Of a DNA stretch of 64,000 nucleotides, positions 29,101 through 40,282 are shown one piece after another (within the stretch, counting starts at the first letter, position 1; the number at the start of each line of letters is the position of its first letter). Origin of the DNA: Gordius sp. MW1 (Eukaryota > Nematomorpha > Gordioida > Gordea > Gordiidae); assembly GCA_964036665.1 (NCBI GenBank), contig OZ038526.1, positions 16,802,001-16,866,000 on the forward strand, written 5' to 3'. Under the pieces are notes generated by a model that was given only the letters and a program-made list of their open reading frames with translations, did not search any database and had not been told where the DNA came from. A program made the translations under genes and the position numbers.

Positions 29101-32100
29101 CTCAAATTGGCTTACTTTTATATATTTTTTCAAGCTCTTTCAAATAGAATAACAAAAAATAAATATATTTACCTCAAAAATTTTCACATTTTTTCTTTCA
29201 ACCGTATTCATCCGATGAAAGTTGTCGTTTTCAGACCCGATTTCCATGATAAAAAGTTAAAAATTATCAGAATCAGAAAACTATTACTTTGAAATCATGA
29301 TGGCATAGAGCAGTTTTCAAAAATTAAGCACTCACGTTGCGATACAACAAACTAATCGCAACAATAAAACCTTGTCTTTTGTCAAAATGATAGTTCTCGC
29401 TGCTTAAAACTTCTTTTCGGAAGTCAATCGAGGATAATAGGGTTCTCAAATTGGCTTACTTTTATATATTTTTTCAAGCTCTTTCACATAGAATAACAAA
29501 AAATAAATATTTTTACCTCAAAATTTTTCACATTTTTTTCTTTCAACCGTATTCATCCGATGAAAGTTGTCGTTTTCAGACACGATTTCCATAATAAAAA
29601 GTTAAAATTTATCAGAATCAGAAAACTATTACTTTGAAATCATGATCGCATAAAACAGTTTTCAAAAATTAAACACTCACGTTGCGATACAACAAACTAA
29701 TCGCAACAATAAAACCTTATCTTCACAATGTTAGTTCTCGCAGCTTAAAACTTCTTTTCGGAAGTCAATCGACGATATTAGGATTCTCAAATGGCTTACT
29801 TTTATATATTTTTTCAAGCTCTTTCACATAGAATAACAAAAAATAAATGTATTTACCTCAAAATTTTTCACATTTTTTCTTTCAACCGTATTCATCCGAT
29901 GAAAGTTGTCGTTTTCAGACCCGATTTCCATGATAAAAAGTTAAAATTTATCAGAATCAGAAAACTATTACTTTAAAATCATGATCGCATAGAACAGTTT
30001 TTAAAAATTAAGCACTCACGTTGCGATACAACAAACTAATCGCAACAATAAAACCTTATCTTCAAAATGTTAGTTCTCGCAGCTTAAAACTTCTTTTCGG
30101 AAGTCAATCGAGGATATTAGGATTCTCAAATTAGCTTACTTTTATATATTTTTTCAAGCTCTTTCACACAGAATAACAAAAAATAAATTTTTTTCCCTCA
30201 AAATTTTTCACATTTTTTCTTTCAACCGTATTCATCCGATGAAAGTTGTCGTTTTCAGACCAGATTTCCATGATAAAAAGTTAAAATTTATCAGAATCAG
30301 AAAACTATTACTTTTAAATGATGATCGCATAGAGCAGTTTTTAAAAATTAAGCACTCACGTTGCGATACAAGAATCTAATCGCAACAATAAAACCTTGTC
30401 TTTTGTCAAAATGATAGTTCTCGCATCTTAAAACTTCTTTTCGGAAGTCAATCGAGGATAATAGGATTCTCAAATTGGCTTACTTTTATATATTTTTCAA
30501 GCTCTTTCACATAGAATAAAAAAAAATAAATATATTTACCTCAAAAATTTTCACATTTTTTCTTTCAACCGTATTCATCCGATGAAAGTTGTCGTTTTCA
30601 GACCCGATTTCCATGATAAAAAGTAAAAAATTATCAGAATCAGAAAACTATTACTTTGAAATCATGATTGCATAGAGCAGTTTTCAAAAATTAAGCACTC
30701 ACGTTGCGATACAACAAACTAATCGCAACAATAAAACCTTGTCTTTTGTCAAAATGATAGTTCTCGCAGCTTAAAACTTCTTTTCGGAAGTCAATCGAGG
30801 ATAATAGGATTCTCAAATTAGCTTTTTTTATATATTTTTTCAAGCTCTTTTACATAGAATAACAAAAAATGAATATTATATCCTCAAAAATTTTCACATT
30901 TTTTTCTTTCAACCGTATTCATCCGATGAAAGTTGTCGTTTTCAGACACGATTTCCTTAATAAAAAGTTAAAATTTATCAGAATCTGAAAACTATTACTT
31001 TGAAATCATGATCGCATAGAACAGTTTTTAAAAATTAAGCACTCACGTTGCGATACAACAATCTAATCGCAACAATAAAACCTTGTCTTTTGTCAAAATG
31101 ATAGTTTTGGCAGCTTAAAACTTCTTTTCGGAAGTCAATCGAGGATAATAAGGTTCTCAAATTGGCTTACTTTTATATATTTTTTTAAGCTCTTTCACAT
31201 AGAATAACAAAAAATAAATATTTTTACCTCTTTCACATTTTTTCTTTCAACCGTATTCATCCGATGAAAGTTGTCGTTTTCAGACCCGATTTCCATGATA
31301 AAAAGTTAAAATTTATCAGAATCAGAAAACTATTACTTTGAAATCATGATCGCATAGAACAGTTTTCAAAAATTAAACACTCACGTTGCGATACAACAAA
31401 CTAATCGCAACAATAAAACCTTATCTTTTGTCAAAATGATAGTTCTCGCAGTTTAAAACTTCTTTTCGGAAGTCAATCGAGGATAATAGGGTTCTCAAAT
31501 TGGCTTACTTTTATATATTTTTTTAAGCTCTTTCACATAGAATAACAAAAAATCAATATTTTTACCTCAAAAATTTTCATATTTTTTTCTTTCAACCGTA
31601 TTCATCCGATGAAAGTTGTCGTTTTCAGACACGATTTCCATAATAAAAAGTTAAAATTTATCAGAATCAGAAAACTATTACTTTGAAATCATGATCGCAT
31701 GAAACAGTTTTCAAAAATTAAACACTCACGTTGCGATACAACAAACTAATCGCAACAATAAAACCTTATCTTCACAATGTTAGTTCTCGCAGCTTAAAAC
31801 TTCTTTTCGGAAGTCAATCGACGATATTAGGATTCTCAAATGGCTTACTTTTATATATTTTTTCAAGCTCTTTCACATAGAATAACAAAAAATAAATGTA
31901 TTTACCTCAAAATTTTTCACATTTTTTCTTTCAACCGTATTCATCCGATGAAAGTTGTCGTTTTCAGACCCGATTTCCATCATAAAAAGTTAAAATTTAT
32001 CAGAATCAGAAAACTATTACTTTAAAATCATGATCGCATAGATCAGTTTTTAAAAATTAAGCACTCACGTTGCGATACAACAAACTAATCGCAACAATAA

Positions 32101-35061
32101 AACCTTATCTTCAAAATGTTAGTTCTCGCAGCTTAAAACTTCTTTTCGGAAGTCAATCGAGGATATTAGGATTCGCAAATTGGCTTACTTTTATATATTT
32201 TTTCAAGCTCTTTCACACAGAATAACAAAAAATAAATTTTTTTCCCTCAAAATTTTTCACATTTTTTCTTTCAACCGTATTCATCCGATGAAAGTTGTCG
32301 TTTTCAGACACGATTTCCATAATAAAAAGTTAAAATTTATCAGAATCAGAAAACTATTACTTTGAAATCATGATCGCATAGAACAGTTTTCAAAAATTAA
32401 ACACTCATGTTGCGATAAAACAACCTAATCGCAACAATAAAACCTTGTCTTTTGTCAAAATGATAGTTCTCGCAGCTTAAAACTTCTTTTCGGAAGTCAA
32501 TCGAGGATATTAGGTCTCAAATTGGCTTACTTTTATATATTTTTTCAAGCTCTTTCACATAGAATAACAAAAAATGAATATTTTTACCTCAAAGATTTTC
32601 ACATTTTTTTCTTTCAACCGTATTCATCCGATGAAAGTTGTCGTTTTCAGACACGATTTCCATAATAAAAAGTTAAAATTTATCAGAGAAAACTATTACT
32701 TTGAAATCATGATCGCATAGAACAGTTTTCAAAAATTAAACACTCATGTTGCGATACAACAACCTAATCGCAACAATAAAACCTTGTCTTTTGTCAAAAT
32801 GATAGTTCTCGCAGCTTAAAACTTCTTTTCGGAAGTCAATCGAGGATAATAGGATTCTCAAATTGGCTTTTTTTATATATTTTTTCAAGCTCTTTTACAT
32901 AGAATAACAAAAAATAAATATATTTACCTCAAAATTTTTCACATTTTTTCTTTCAACCGTATTCATCCGATGAAAGTTGTCGTTTTCAGACCCGATTTCC
33001 ATGATAAAAAGTTAAAATTTATCAGAATCAGAAAACTATTCCTTTAAAATCATGATCGCATAGAACAGTTTTCAAAAATTAAGCACTCACGTTGCGATAC
33101 AACAAACTAATCGCAACAATAAAACCTTATCTTCAAAATGTTAGTTCTCGCAGCTTAAAACTTCTTTTCGGAAGTCAATCGTGGATATTAGGATTCTCAA
33201 ATTGGCTTACTTTTATATATTTTTTCAAGCTCTTTCACATAGAATAACAAAAAATAAATATTTTTCCCTCAAAATTTTTCACATTTTTTTCTTTCAACCG
33301 TATTCATCCGATGAAAGTTGTCGTTTTCAGACACGATATCCATGATAAAAAATCAGAATCAGAAAACTATCACTTTGAAATTATGATCGCACAGAGCAGT
33401 TTTAAAAAAGTAAGCACTCACGTTGCGATACAAGAGACTAATCGCAACAATCAAACCTTGTCTTTTGTCAAAATGATAGTTCTCGCAGCTTAAAACTTCT
33501 TTTCGGAAGTCAATCGAGGATAATAAGATTCTCAAATTGGCTTTTTTTATATATTTTTTCAAGCTCTTTCACATAGAATAACAAAAAATAAATATTTTTA
33601 CCTCAAAAATTTTCACATTTTTTTCTTTCAACCGTATTCATCCGATTGTCGTTTTTAGACATGATTTCCATAATAAAAAGTTAAAATTTATCAGAATCAG
33701 AAAACTATTACTTTGAAATCATGATCGCACAGAGCAGTTTTAAAAAATTAAGCACTCACGTTGCGATACAAGAAACTAATCGCAACAATTAAACCTTGTC
33801 TTTTGTCAAAATGATAGTTCTCGCAGCTTAAAACTTCTTTTCGGAAGTCAATCGAGGATAATAAATTCTCAAATTGGCTTTTTTATATATTTTTTCATGC
33901 TCTTTCACATAGAATAACAAAAAATAAATATTTTTACCTCAAAGATTTTCACATTTTTTTCTTTCAACCGTATTCATCCGATGAAAGTTGTCGTTTTCAG
34001 ACACGATTTCCATAATAAAAAGTTAAAATTTATCAGAATCAGAGAACTATTACTTTGAAATCATGATCGCATAGAACAGTTTTCAAAAATTAAACACTCA
34101 TGTTGCGATACAACAAACTAATCGCAACAATAAAACCTTGTCTTTTGTCAAAATGATAGTTCTGGCAGCTTAAAACTTCTTTTCGGAAGTCAATCGAGTA
34201 TAATAGGATTCTCAAATTGGCTTTTTTATATATTTTTTCAAGCTCTTTCACATAGAATAACAAAAAATAAATATTTTTACCTCAAAAATTTTCTCATTTT
34301 TTTCTTTCAACCGTACATCCGATGAAAATTGTCGTTTTCAGACATGATTTCCATAATAAAAAGTTAAAATTTATCAGAATCAGAAAACTATTACTTTGAA
34401 ATCATGATCGCATAGAACAGTTTTCAAAAATTAAACACTCCTGTTGCGATACAACAAACTAATCGCAACAATAAAACCTTGTCTTTTGTCAAAATAATAG
34501 TTCTGGCAGCTTAAAACTTCTTTTCGGAAGTCAATCGAGTATAATAGGATTTTCAAATTGGCTTACTTTTATATATTTTATCAAGCTCCTTCACATAGAA
34601 TAACAAAAAATAAATATTTTTGCCTCAAAACTTTTCACATTTTTTTCTTTCAACCGTATTTATCCGTTGAAAGTTGTCGTTTTCAGACACGATTTCCATG
34701 ATAAAAAGTTAAAATTTATCAGAATCAGAAAACTATTACTTTTAAATAATGATCGCATAGAGCAGTTTTTAAAAATTAAGCACTCACGTTGCGATACAAC
34801 AATCTAATCGCAACAATAAAACCTTGTCTTTTGTCAAAATGATAGTTCTCGCAGCTTAAAACTTCTTTTCGGAAGTCAGAGGATAATAGGATTCTCAAAT
34901 TGGCTTACTTTTATATATTTTTTCAAGCTCTTTCACATAGAATAACAAAAAATAAATATATTTACCTTAAAATTTTTCACATTTTTTCTTTCAACCGTAT
35001 TCATCCGATGAAAGTCGTTTTCAGACCCGATTTCCATGATAAAAAGTTAAAAATTATCAGA
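14121..35061 (+). repeat. ~343-bp satellite array, right block
   Basis: Continuation of the same array after the LTR insertion; it resumes in register within the same monomer. The array stops abruptly at about 35061, inside the TTATCAGA block, where unrelated less AT-rich sequence begins. Visible defects include a truncated monomer at ~15063, a duplicated CATACAA at ~17341, a CACTCACACTCACG expansion at ~17678 repeated at ~27277, a deletion at ~31229 and a 10-bp deletion at ~33644. No gene is supported inside the block on either strand. Confidence 0.97.
20192..24154 (+). repeat. duplicated multi-monomer satellite block
   Basis: The monomer pair at 20192-20721 and the pair at 23281-23810 match over their length, 3089 bp apart (nine monomers). 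The neighbouring monomer type at 21220-21749 recurs at 24994-25523 (3774 bp, eleven monomers). Nested duplications of different sizes therefore shaped this part of the array, unlike the regular six-monomer unit near the left edge. Confidence 0.8.
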
Positions 35062-35116
35062 TTAATAAGATACATGCCGCGGGCAGAGGTACCTATATTG
35101 GAATTGCAATCGGTCA

Positions 35117-35365
35117 TCAACTAAACCGGTAAGCGGTGGTGAGAACGTTGGTAGTAGGTGTTATTGTTTTGCCGAACGTATGGTCTTTGCTCGTTGCAAG
35201 AGGCCATGTGGTTTTGATGTTGAGATGGGTTTTGTGATTAGGGCCATGCGCAGAGTAGTGGTTGGGCGTTCGGCAGACGTTGTTGTCTATGTAGAGGTGT
35301 AGCAGGGCATCGAGGTTTTTTTTGTCGTAGTAGTAATCAGGTAGGAAGGCATAGGAGTCGGACAT
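35117..35365 (-). CDS. unassigned 82-residue open frame
   Basis: An open frame on the minus strand in a segment markedly richer in G+C than its neighbours. It begins MSDSYAFLPDYYYDKKNLDA and ends TTAYRFS. The same frame stays open upstream to about 35423 (QPLKIEIC before the Met), so it could be the last exon of a longer gene. It starts only ~55 bp after the satellite ends. No family recognised; no signal peptide or membrane segment. It may be a gene fragment or transposon debris. Confidence 0.3.
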   Translation of the reverse strand: MSDSYAFLPDYYYDKKNLDALLHLYIDNNVCRTPNHYSAHGPNHKTHLNIKTTWPLATSKDHTFGKTITPTTNVLTTAYRFS

Positions 35366-35858
35366 GCAGATTTCAATTTTTAGAGGTTGACGTGTTTGGT
35401 TGTTAGGCTCGATCGTGTCTTTACATTATTTGTATTGGCTGACAGATTGATTAAGAAGTGCCCAATATCTAAATTTCATAATTTTTACAAAAAAAAACCA
35501 AGACGCCGTTGCTTAAGGGCGTGTTCTGGGGGAGGGAAAAAAACGGCTCACCCGAATGCGGGGTCACCAATTATTGAAAGGGATATTATAAAGTGAGGGA
35601 AAAGAAAAGAGTTCGAAGATGAAGAAGTGTTTTAAACGCCTTTATATAATCGCGAATTAATTGAATAAATCAATTACATTTAGTGGTGAATGCGTGTTAT
35701 GTGATTGGTCAATTAACGTCGCGAAGTAGTAAGGTAATGTAAATGAGTCAATTAAGTTTCAAGACATATGTAATATGCCGCGAGCAAAATAGTAAATGAC
35801 GCAACACTACAGATCTCGTATTCCATTTTCTTATTCGATCCAAAAATAACGAAGCGCC

Positions 35859-35890
35859 GATTTGTGTTTTTCGCCGGAAAAACACAAATC
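35859..35890. other. perfect 14-bp hairpin
   Basis: GATTTGTGTTTTTC and GAAAAACACAAATC are perfect complements separated only by GCCG. No T-run follows that would suggest a small RNA terminator. Role unknown. Confidence 0.75.
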
Positions 35891-35960
35891 GTAAGAAATA
35901 AACAAAATTTCTTACTCACGTTTTCATATTGTGATTTCGGTCTCGCAAGGGCAGGTTTTG

Positions 35961-35976
35961 TAGGGTTAGGGTTAGG
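35961..35976 (+). repeat. short telomere-like run
   Basis: TAGGGTTAGGGTTAGG equals about 2.7 units of TTAGGG. A similar run is at 59794. Both lie beside copies of the same dispersed repeat family, so they are probably part of it and not true interstitial telomeres. Confidence 0.4.
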
Positions 35977-36909
35977 TCTTTTTAGGTTCAAGATGCATAA
36001 TTAATTGCTATGCAATTTATGGGCTCGTTTTTGGTTGTCCGTCCGTCCGTCGTCCGTCCACCAAGTTATTGGCGCCAGCCTTTTTTAAATTAAATTAATA
36101 TATTGTTCTTGTTAATACCATTGATAATATGACTTTTTGACCGTCCGCAGGCTACTGACCATTGAAAAAAATTGCCATTGGCCAAATTAATCGAAATTTT
36201 TTGTTCGTTTTTGAATAGGTTAACATTGATAATAACCCTATGCCCTCCATTACAAGGGCCTATATGGGTCCCTGTTAATTAAATTAATATTTTGTTCTTG
36301 TTAATACCATTGATAATATGACTTTTTGACCGTCCGCAGGCTACTGACCATTGAAAAAAATTACCATTGTCCAAATAAATCGAAATTTTTTGTTCGTTTT
36401 CGAATAGGTTAACATTGATAATTACCCTCTGCCCTCCACTACAAGGGCCTATGCCTCTACTGATGTGGGTCCCTGTGCTCCTACAAAAGTTTTAATTGCT
36501 ATGCAATTTATGGGCTCACTTTCCATTTTCCGAATGTCTTGTCACGCGCCGAATGTCTTGCACCGAATGTCTTGTCACGCTTTTTTTAACAGTATAGATA
36601 TTGCTAACTAGTTTTTAGGTTCAAATCCCGGTTAATTTAACCAGTTTTTGGGTTCGAAACCCGGGTTTTTTTTTACTATTATGATTGTTCCTGTTACTAC
36701 CAATGCTATTATAACTTTTTAGCCGTCCGCTGGCTACTGACCGATGGAAAAAATGACCATTGGCCAAAATGATAATCGGAATTATTTTTTTCGTTTTTTT
36801 TGACTATTATGATTGTTCCTGTTACTACCAATGCTATTATAACTTTTTGGCCGTCCGCTGGCTCCTGACCGATGGAAAAAACGACCATTGGCCAAAATGT
36901 GAATCGAAA

Positions 36910-37107
36910 TTATTTTTTTCGTTTTTTTTTGACTATGCCATCAGTGGCCGAGCGTTGCGCGCGATAAGCGCGTTTCTTGGCAGCTTCGCCGGTGTCACCG
37001 GCAGCCGAGAGGCGTGCCCGATAAGCGCGTTGTTTGGCAGCGCCGGCGTTCTCGCCATCCACCAAGTTATTGGCGCCAGCTTTGTGACATGGATATCCCG
37101 GGTTCAA
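36910..37107 (-). CDS. GC-rich frame with tandem 19-residue basic repeat
   Basis: An open frame on the minus strand within a sharp GC-rich island (about 36945-37110) in AT-rich repeats. Two 57-bp units (ATAAGCGCG at 36964 and 37021) encode AAKQRAYRARLSAAGDTGE followed by AAKKRAYRAQRSATDG. The C-terminus is lysine-rich and comes from the flanking repeat, so the true frame may be only the island. Repeated arginine/alanine helices recall STPR-type DNA-binding repeats, but the period (19 rather than 23) does not fit. It is probably a captured fragment. Confidence 0.3.
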   Translation of the reverse strand: MNPGYPCHKAGANNLVDGENAGAAKQRAYRARLSAAGDTGEAAKKRAYRAQRSATDGIVKKKRKK

Positions 37108-37289
37108 GCCAGGGTTTAAATTAAATTAATATTTTGTTCTTGTTAATACCATTGATAATATGAATTTTTGACCATCCGCTGGCTACTGACCAATGAAAAA
37201 AATGACCATTGGCCAAATAAAGCGAAATTTTTAATTACTATATGCAATTTATGGTATTTTTTCGTCTTTGAATAGGTTAACATTAATAA

Positions 37290-37445
37290 TTACCCTATGC
37301 CCTTTCCTACAAGGGCCTACGCCTCTACTGATATGGGTCCCTGTGCCCCTTACCAAAACCTATGCCTTTACTGATATGGGTCCCTGTGCCCCTTACCAAA
37401 CCCTATGCCTTTACTAATGTGGGTTCGAATCCCGGAGAGGGCAAA
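37290..37445 (+). repeat. tRNA-like (SINE-type) module
   Basis: Starts with CTATGCCCT, repeats CCTAYGCCTYTACTGATATGGGTCCCTGTGCCCC, and ends GTGGGTTCGAATCCCGGAGA then GGGCA. GGTTCGAATCC is a canonical Pol III B box, and in the shortest copies the initial TGCCCTC can pair with terminal GAGGGCA like an acceptor stem. The middle (about 45 bp) is duplicated internally. No full tRNA cloverleaf is obvious, so I call it tRNA-derived and not a tRNA gene. Confidence 0.6.
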
Positions 37446-37849
37446 ATTTTTATTTATTTTTTAAATTAAATTAATATATTGTTCTTGTTAATACCATTAA
37501 TAATGTGACCTTTTGGCCGTCCGCTGGCTACTGACCAATGAAAAAAATGACCATTGGCCAAATTATAAATCGAAATTTTATTTTCGTTTTTGAATGGTTA
37601 ACATTAATAATTACCCTATGACCTCCCCTACAAGGGTCTATGTTTCATTATTGGCTCACTTTCCATTTTCCGATGTCTTGTCACGCTACCGAATGTCTTG
37701 CACCGAATCTATATATTGTCACGCTCTTCGGTGTCTTGCACCGAATGTCTTGTCACGCACCCAATGTCTTCTCACGCTGTTTACTTTTAATTTTAATTAA
37801 TTTAACTAGTTTGTGGGTTCGAATCCCGGAGTTTTTTTAACTCTTATGA

Positions 37850-38405
37850 TTGTTCTTGTTACTACCATTGATAATAAGACTTTTTGGCCGTCCGCTGGCT
37901 GCTGACCAATGGAAAAAATGACCATTGGCCAAAATGTGTATCGAAATTATTTTTTTCGTTTTTTTTGACTATTATGATTGTTCCTGTTACTACCATTGCT
38001 ATTGTGACTTTTTGGCCGTCCGTTGGCTGCTGACCAATGGAAAAAAATGACCATTGGCCAAAATGTGATTCGAAAATTTTTTTTTCGTTTTTTTGACTAT
38101 TTGAATTTATATCCACTTTTACCGTGTCCTGGCTGCTGACCAATGGAAAAAAATGACCATTGGCCAAAATGTTATTCCAAGATTTTTTTTCGTTTTTTTT
38201 GACTCTTATGAATTTATATCCACTTTTACCGTGTCCTGGCTGCTGACCATTGGAAAAAATGATTGGCCAAATTGTGAATCGAAATTTTTTTTCCGTTTTT
38301 TTGACTCTTATGATTGTTCCTGTTAATACCATTGATAATATGACTTTTTGGCCGTCCGCTGGCTGCTGACCAATGGAAAAAAATGACCATTGGCCAAAGT
38401 GAGCA
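37850..38405 (+). repeat. CCAAT-hairpin minisatellite
   Basis: Five units of ~110-125 bp (hairpins near 37905, 38030, 38135, 38250, 38370). Each has CGTCCGCTGGCTGCTGACC or CGTGTCCTGGCTGCTGACC, then CCAATGG, an A-rich loop, CCATTGG and GGCCAAA, then a T-run and TTGACTCTTATGA. An accidental 156-codon open frame on the minus strand crosses the array; it follows the repeat and is not credited. Confidence 0.85.
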
Positions 38406-39494
38406 TCAAAAATTTTTATTTATAGGATTAATTTAATATGATAAATAAATTTTATATATTGAAATGGAGCACGAATTTTATCACTATCAAGTGGTTAAAT
38501 AAATAAATGGGTCTGAATAAAAATTCGCGATTATTTGTCTGGAAATGATATATAAATATTAAAAGGTAAATTTTATCAAGTGGTCACAAATAAATAAACA
38601 TTAAATATTGGTTTAAGGAGTTTAGAGTTTATGTTTAACTAGCTGACCCCTCTTACTTTTCTAATTTTTTTTTTTAAATGTTAAAATACTTTTATTAATC
38701 AAAAAGGGTACATGAAATATGTATCATTTATTTTATAAATAATAAATCAATAGTATTTGTTGTAAATAATATGATTGCTACAAATTGGTCCCATTAAATA
38801 TTTTATGATTGTGTAAGAAATTCAATTAATTGCCTTTACTTTTCCCTAAATTTCTTAATCTTTTTATTTGAATATTTAACTTTTATGTTTATTTTTCCTC
38901 ATGATTTTTAAAAATTCTCATTTACGTAAATTTTCCTGTGCATTTTGATATCTTTTAACTTTTAAATTTAGATTTCAACATGTTTATTTTTCCTCGTGAT
39001 GAGAAAAAATTTTAACGGAAATATTTGTTTAAAAATAGATATAAATGATTGTACTTCCATTTGATATTCTTTTATATGTATCATTTATTTTATAACAACC
39101 CAATAATAGGTTATGTTGTCGTAACCTTGATAAAAACAACTAATCATAAAGCTTAACCCTCCACTCCCTCTCTCCCCCTTTAAGAAAAAATTAATCGATA
39201 TTTTGCATATAACTGAGGTGTATGTATGTATCGCTCATTATTTCGGGTCGAATTATATGGTAAGCAAGGGAAGGGTAGGCATCAATTCTCTTAATCGCTA
39301 TCTCGCATTTACCCCGCGTTCGTGATGACGCGCGAATTGTGAATTAATTCGCACGGAAATAACAAATGTATTAATTAAATAGAAGGCGTTCATAGTGAAA
39401 TCGCTGACGATTATTTTCGCACGCGGCAAAAAGCGAACAAAATAAGATTTTGGTCTCAAGTAGTAATATAACTTTAAACTGCTTATTAGTTTAG
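38406..39494. other. no gene seen; AT-rich
   Basis: Very AT-rich with small direct repeats (TATGTATCATTTATTTTATA at ~38719 and ~39077; TTTATTTTTCCTC at ~38889 and ~38982). A pyrimidine patch CCTCCACTCCCTCTCTCCCC lies near 39158. No recognisable coding sequence on either strand. Confidence 0.5.
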
Positions 39495-39915
39495 GTAAAG
39501 ATATAAAAGTTAGATGGAAGAATCTCAGAGACACATATGAAAGAGTTAAATAAGTCAAAAAATCTCAAAAGTGGAAGTGGTTTGACCACATCTTATTGGC
39601 CGTATTTTACTCTGATGGACTTGTTAAGACCTACCTTACAACCTAGGAGTCAATGGTCTAGTCTGAATCACTCAATAATGTTTGGAGAAGAATTATCAAT
39701 TAACCCTGATAGCATGTATTCAGATGCTTGTACTAGTAATAAGGAAAATGGTAAATTGATAAAGCTTATATTAATTAATATTCATATAGAACCTCCAACT
39801 CCAAACATTGAAAAGAAAAGTTCAGAAAACAGTTTTTTGGAGAAGATTTATGACCTTGAATTCAAAAATCAGGGCAAACACATTGTAGATGTTTTACTTG
39901 CTATGCAATTTTATT
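39495..39915 (+). pseudogene. MADF-domain protein remnant of a PIF/Harbinger element, copy A
   Basis: The C-terminal half of a MADF domain is readable. KDIKVRWKNLRDTYERVK lies in one frame from 39497, then a +1 shift near 39545 leads to SKNLKSGSGLTTSYWPYF and TLMDLLRP. Tryptophans at WKNL and WPYF are the family landmarks. About 100 less conserved residues follow. Just before the start is TTTAG, a possible splice acceptor, so earlier exons may be lost. PIF/Harbinger elements encode a MADF/Myb-like DNA-binding partner beside the transposase, and a transposase remnant lies immediately downstream on the other strand. Not functional as it stands. Confidence 0.75.
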
Positions 39916-39959
39916 TTACTTGTGATATACTTACAATGAATCTAATAAATATGATAGGA

Positions 39960-40230
39960 ATAAGTGTTATAAATGTAAAAGATTCACATATAGAAAATTT
40001 AATTTATAGCAATTAATAAAAATCCAAGGCAGTTGTGCAAAACTATTGAAAAGTAGTGCTTGTAGTTATAAAATGCACTTCCAGAATTTGAGGGCTTTTT
40101 TATTTCACTTCACAGTGCTTACCATCAAGAGCACCTATGCAATTAGGAAAGTTCCATAATTTACAGAAATTTTGAAGTATTTTTTCAAAATCTTCCAAAG
40201 ATGGAGATTTCAAATGTATAGGTTGAACAT
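39960..40230 (-). pseudogene. PIF/Harbinger DDE transposase remnant, copy A
   Basis: Minus-strand frame from 40230 reads SLEDFEKILQNFCKLWNFPN then CIGALDGKH. NFPNCIGALDGKH is the signature around the first catalytic Asp of DDE_Tnp_4 (Harbinger) transposases. A stop follows at HCEVK*, then after a frameshift FYNYKHYFSIVLHNC and later YKLNFLYVN, matching the FYNYKGFFSIVL...YKF.YVDVG block. Both ends of the gene are missing. The tail of the plus-strand MADF frame beyond ~39915 is simply antisense to this region. Confidence 0.8.
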
Positions 40231-40282
40231 TACATGTTTTAATATATAATGTATAGTTGATATTCCTATCTTATGTGAATGA

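Larger units (their letters stand above)
35424..35988. other. no gene seen; unique AT-rich segment
   Basis: Contains short open frames without recognisable similarity, a GTGTTCTGGGGGAGGG patch near 35521, a perfect hairpin (35859-35890) and a telomere-like run (35961-35976). Confidence 0.5.
35989..38405 (+). repeat. composite dispersed repeat, forward copy cluster
   Basis: Built from recurring modules. (1) An end motif TTAATTGCTATGCAATTTAT then GGGCTC and GTCCGTCC repeats (35989, 36490). (2) Units with TTAATACCATTGATAATATG, then GGCCGTCCGCTGGCTACTGA, then a CCAATGG...CCATTGG hairpin. (3) tRNA-like segments with GGGTTCGAATCCC. (4) A GGTTCAAATCCCGG / GGGTTCGAAACCCGG pair near 36618-36668. Reverse-orientation clusters with the same modules are at 53.8-55.2 kb and 59.9-61.3 kb. 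No protein domain is visible, so this is a non-autonomous family of unknown mobilisation. Confidence 0.8.

Noticed and set aside
2301..34970. Dozens of 60-85-codon open frames with almost the same protein (…FYIFFQALSHRITKNKY…) repeated through the first 35 kb
   Set aside because: They recur once per satellite monomer in the same place, mostly begin at TTG, run into stops at equivalent positions, and break freely in many monomers by small indels. The repetition of DNA explains them; no codon-level conservation is apparent.
1..35061. CRISPR-like array
   Set aside because: The ~343-bp monomers are repeats throughout, with no short repeats alternating with unique spacers, and the DNA is eukaryotic.
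1..35061. CENP-B box in the satellite
   Set aside because: TTTCGGAAGTCAATCGAGG looked similar, but the required spacing TTCGNNNNANNCGGG is not met in any monomer inspected.
35961..35976. True interstitial telomere or chromosome end
   Set aside because: Fewer than three TTAGGG units, and a similar run at 59794 lies next to members of the same dispersed repeat family.
37420..37445. Functional tRNA gene
   Set aside because: B-box and acceptor-like bases are present but no D arm, anticodon arm or A box at proper spacing is visible, and the segment recurs as part of a dispersed repeat.
37862..38332. A 156-codon minus-strand open frame
   Set aside because: It crosses several hairpin minisatellite units and encodes the repeat itself in shifting frames (repeated VKK..EKK, GQWSFF). 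A repeat artefact, not a gene.
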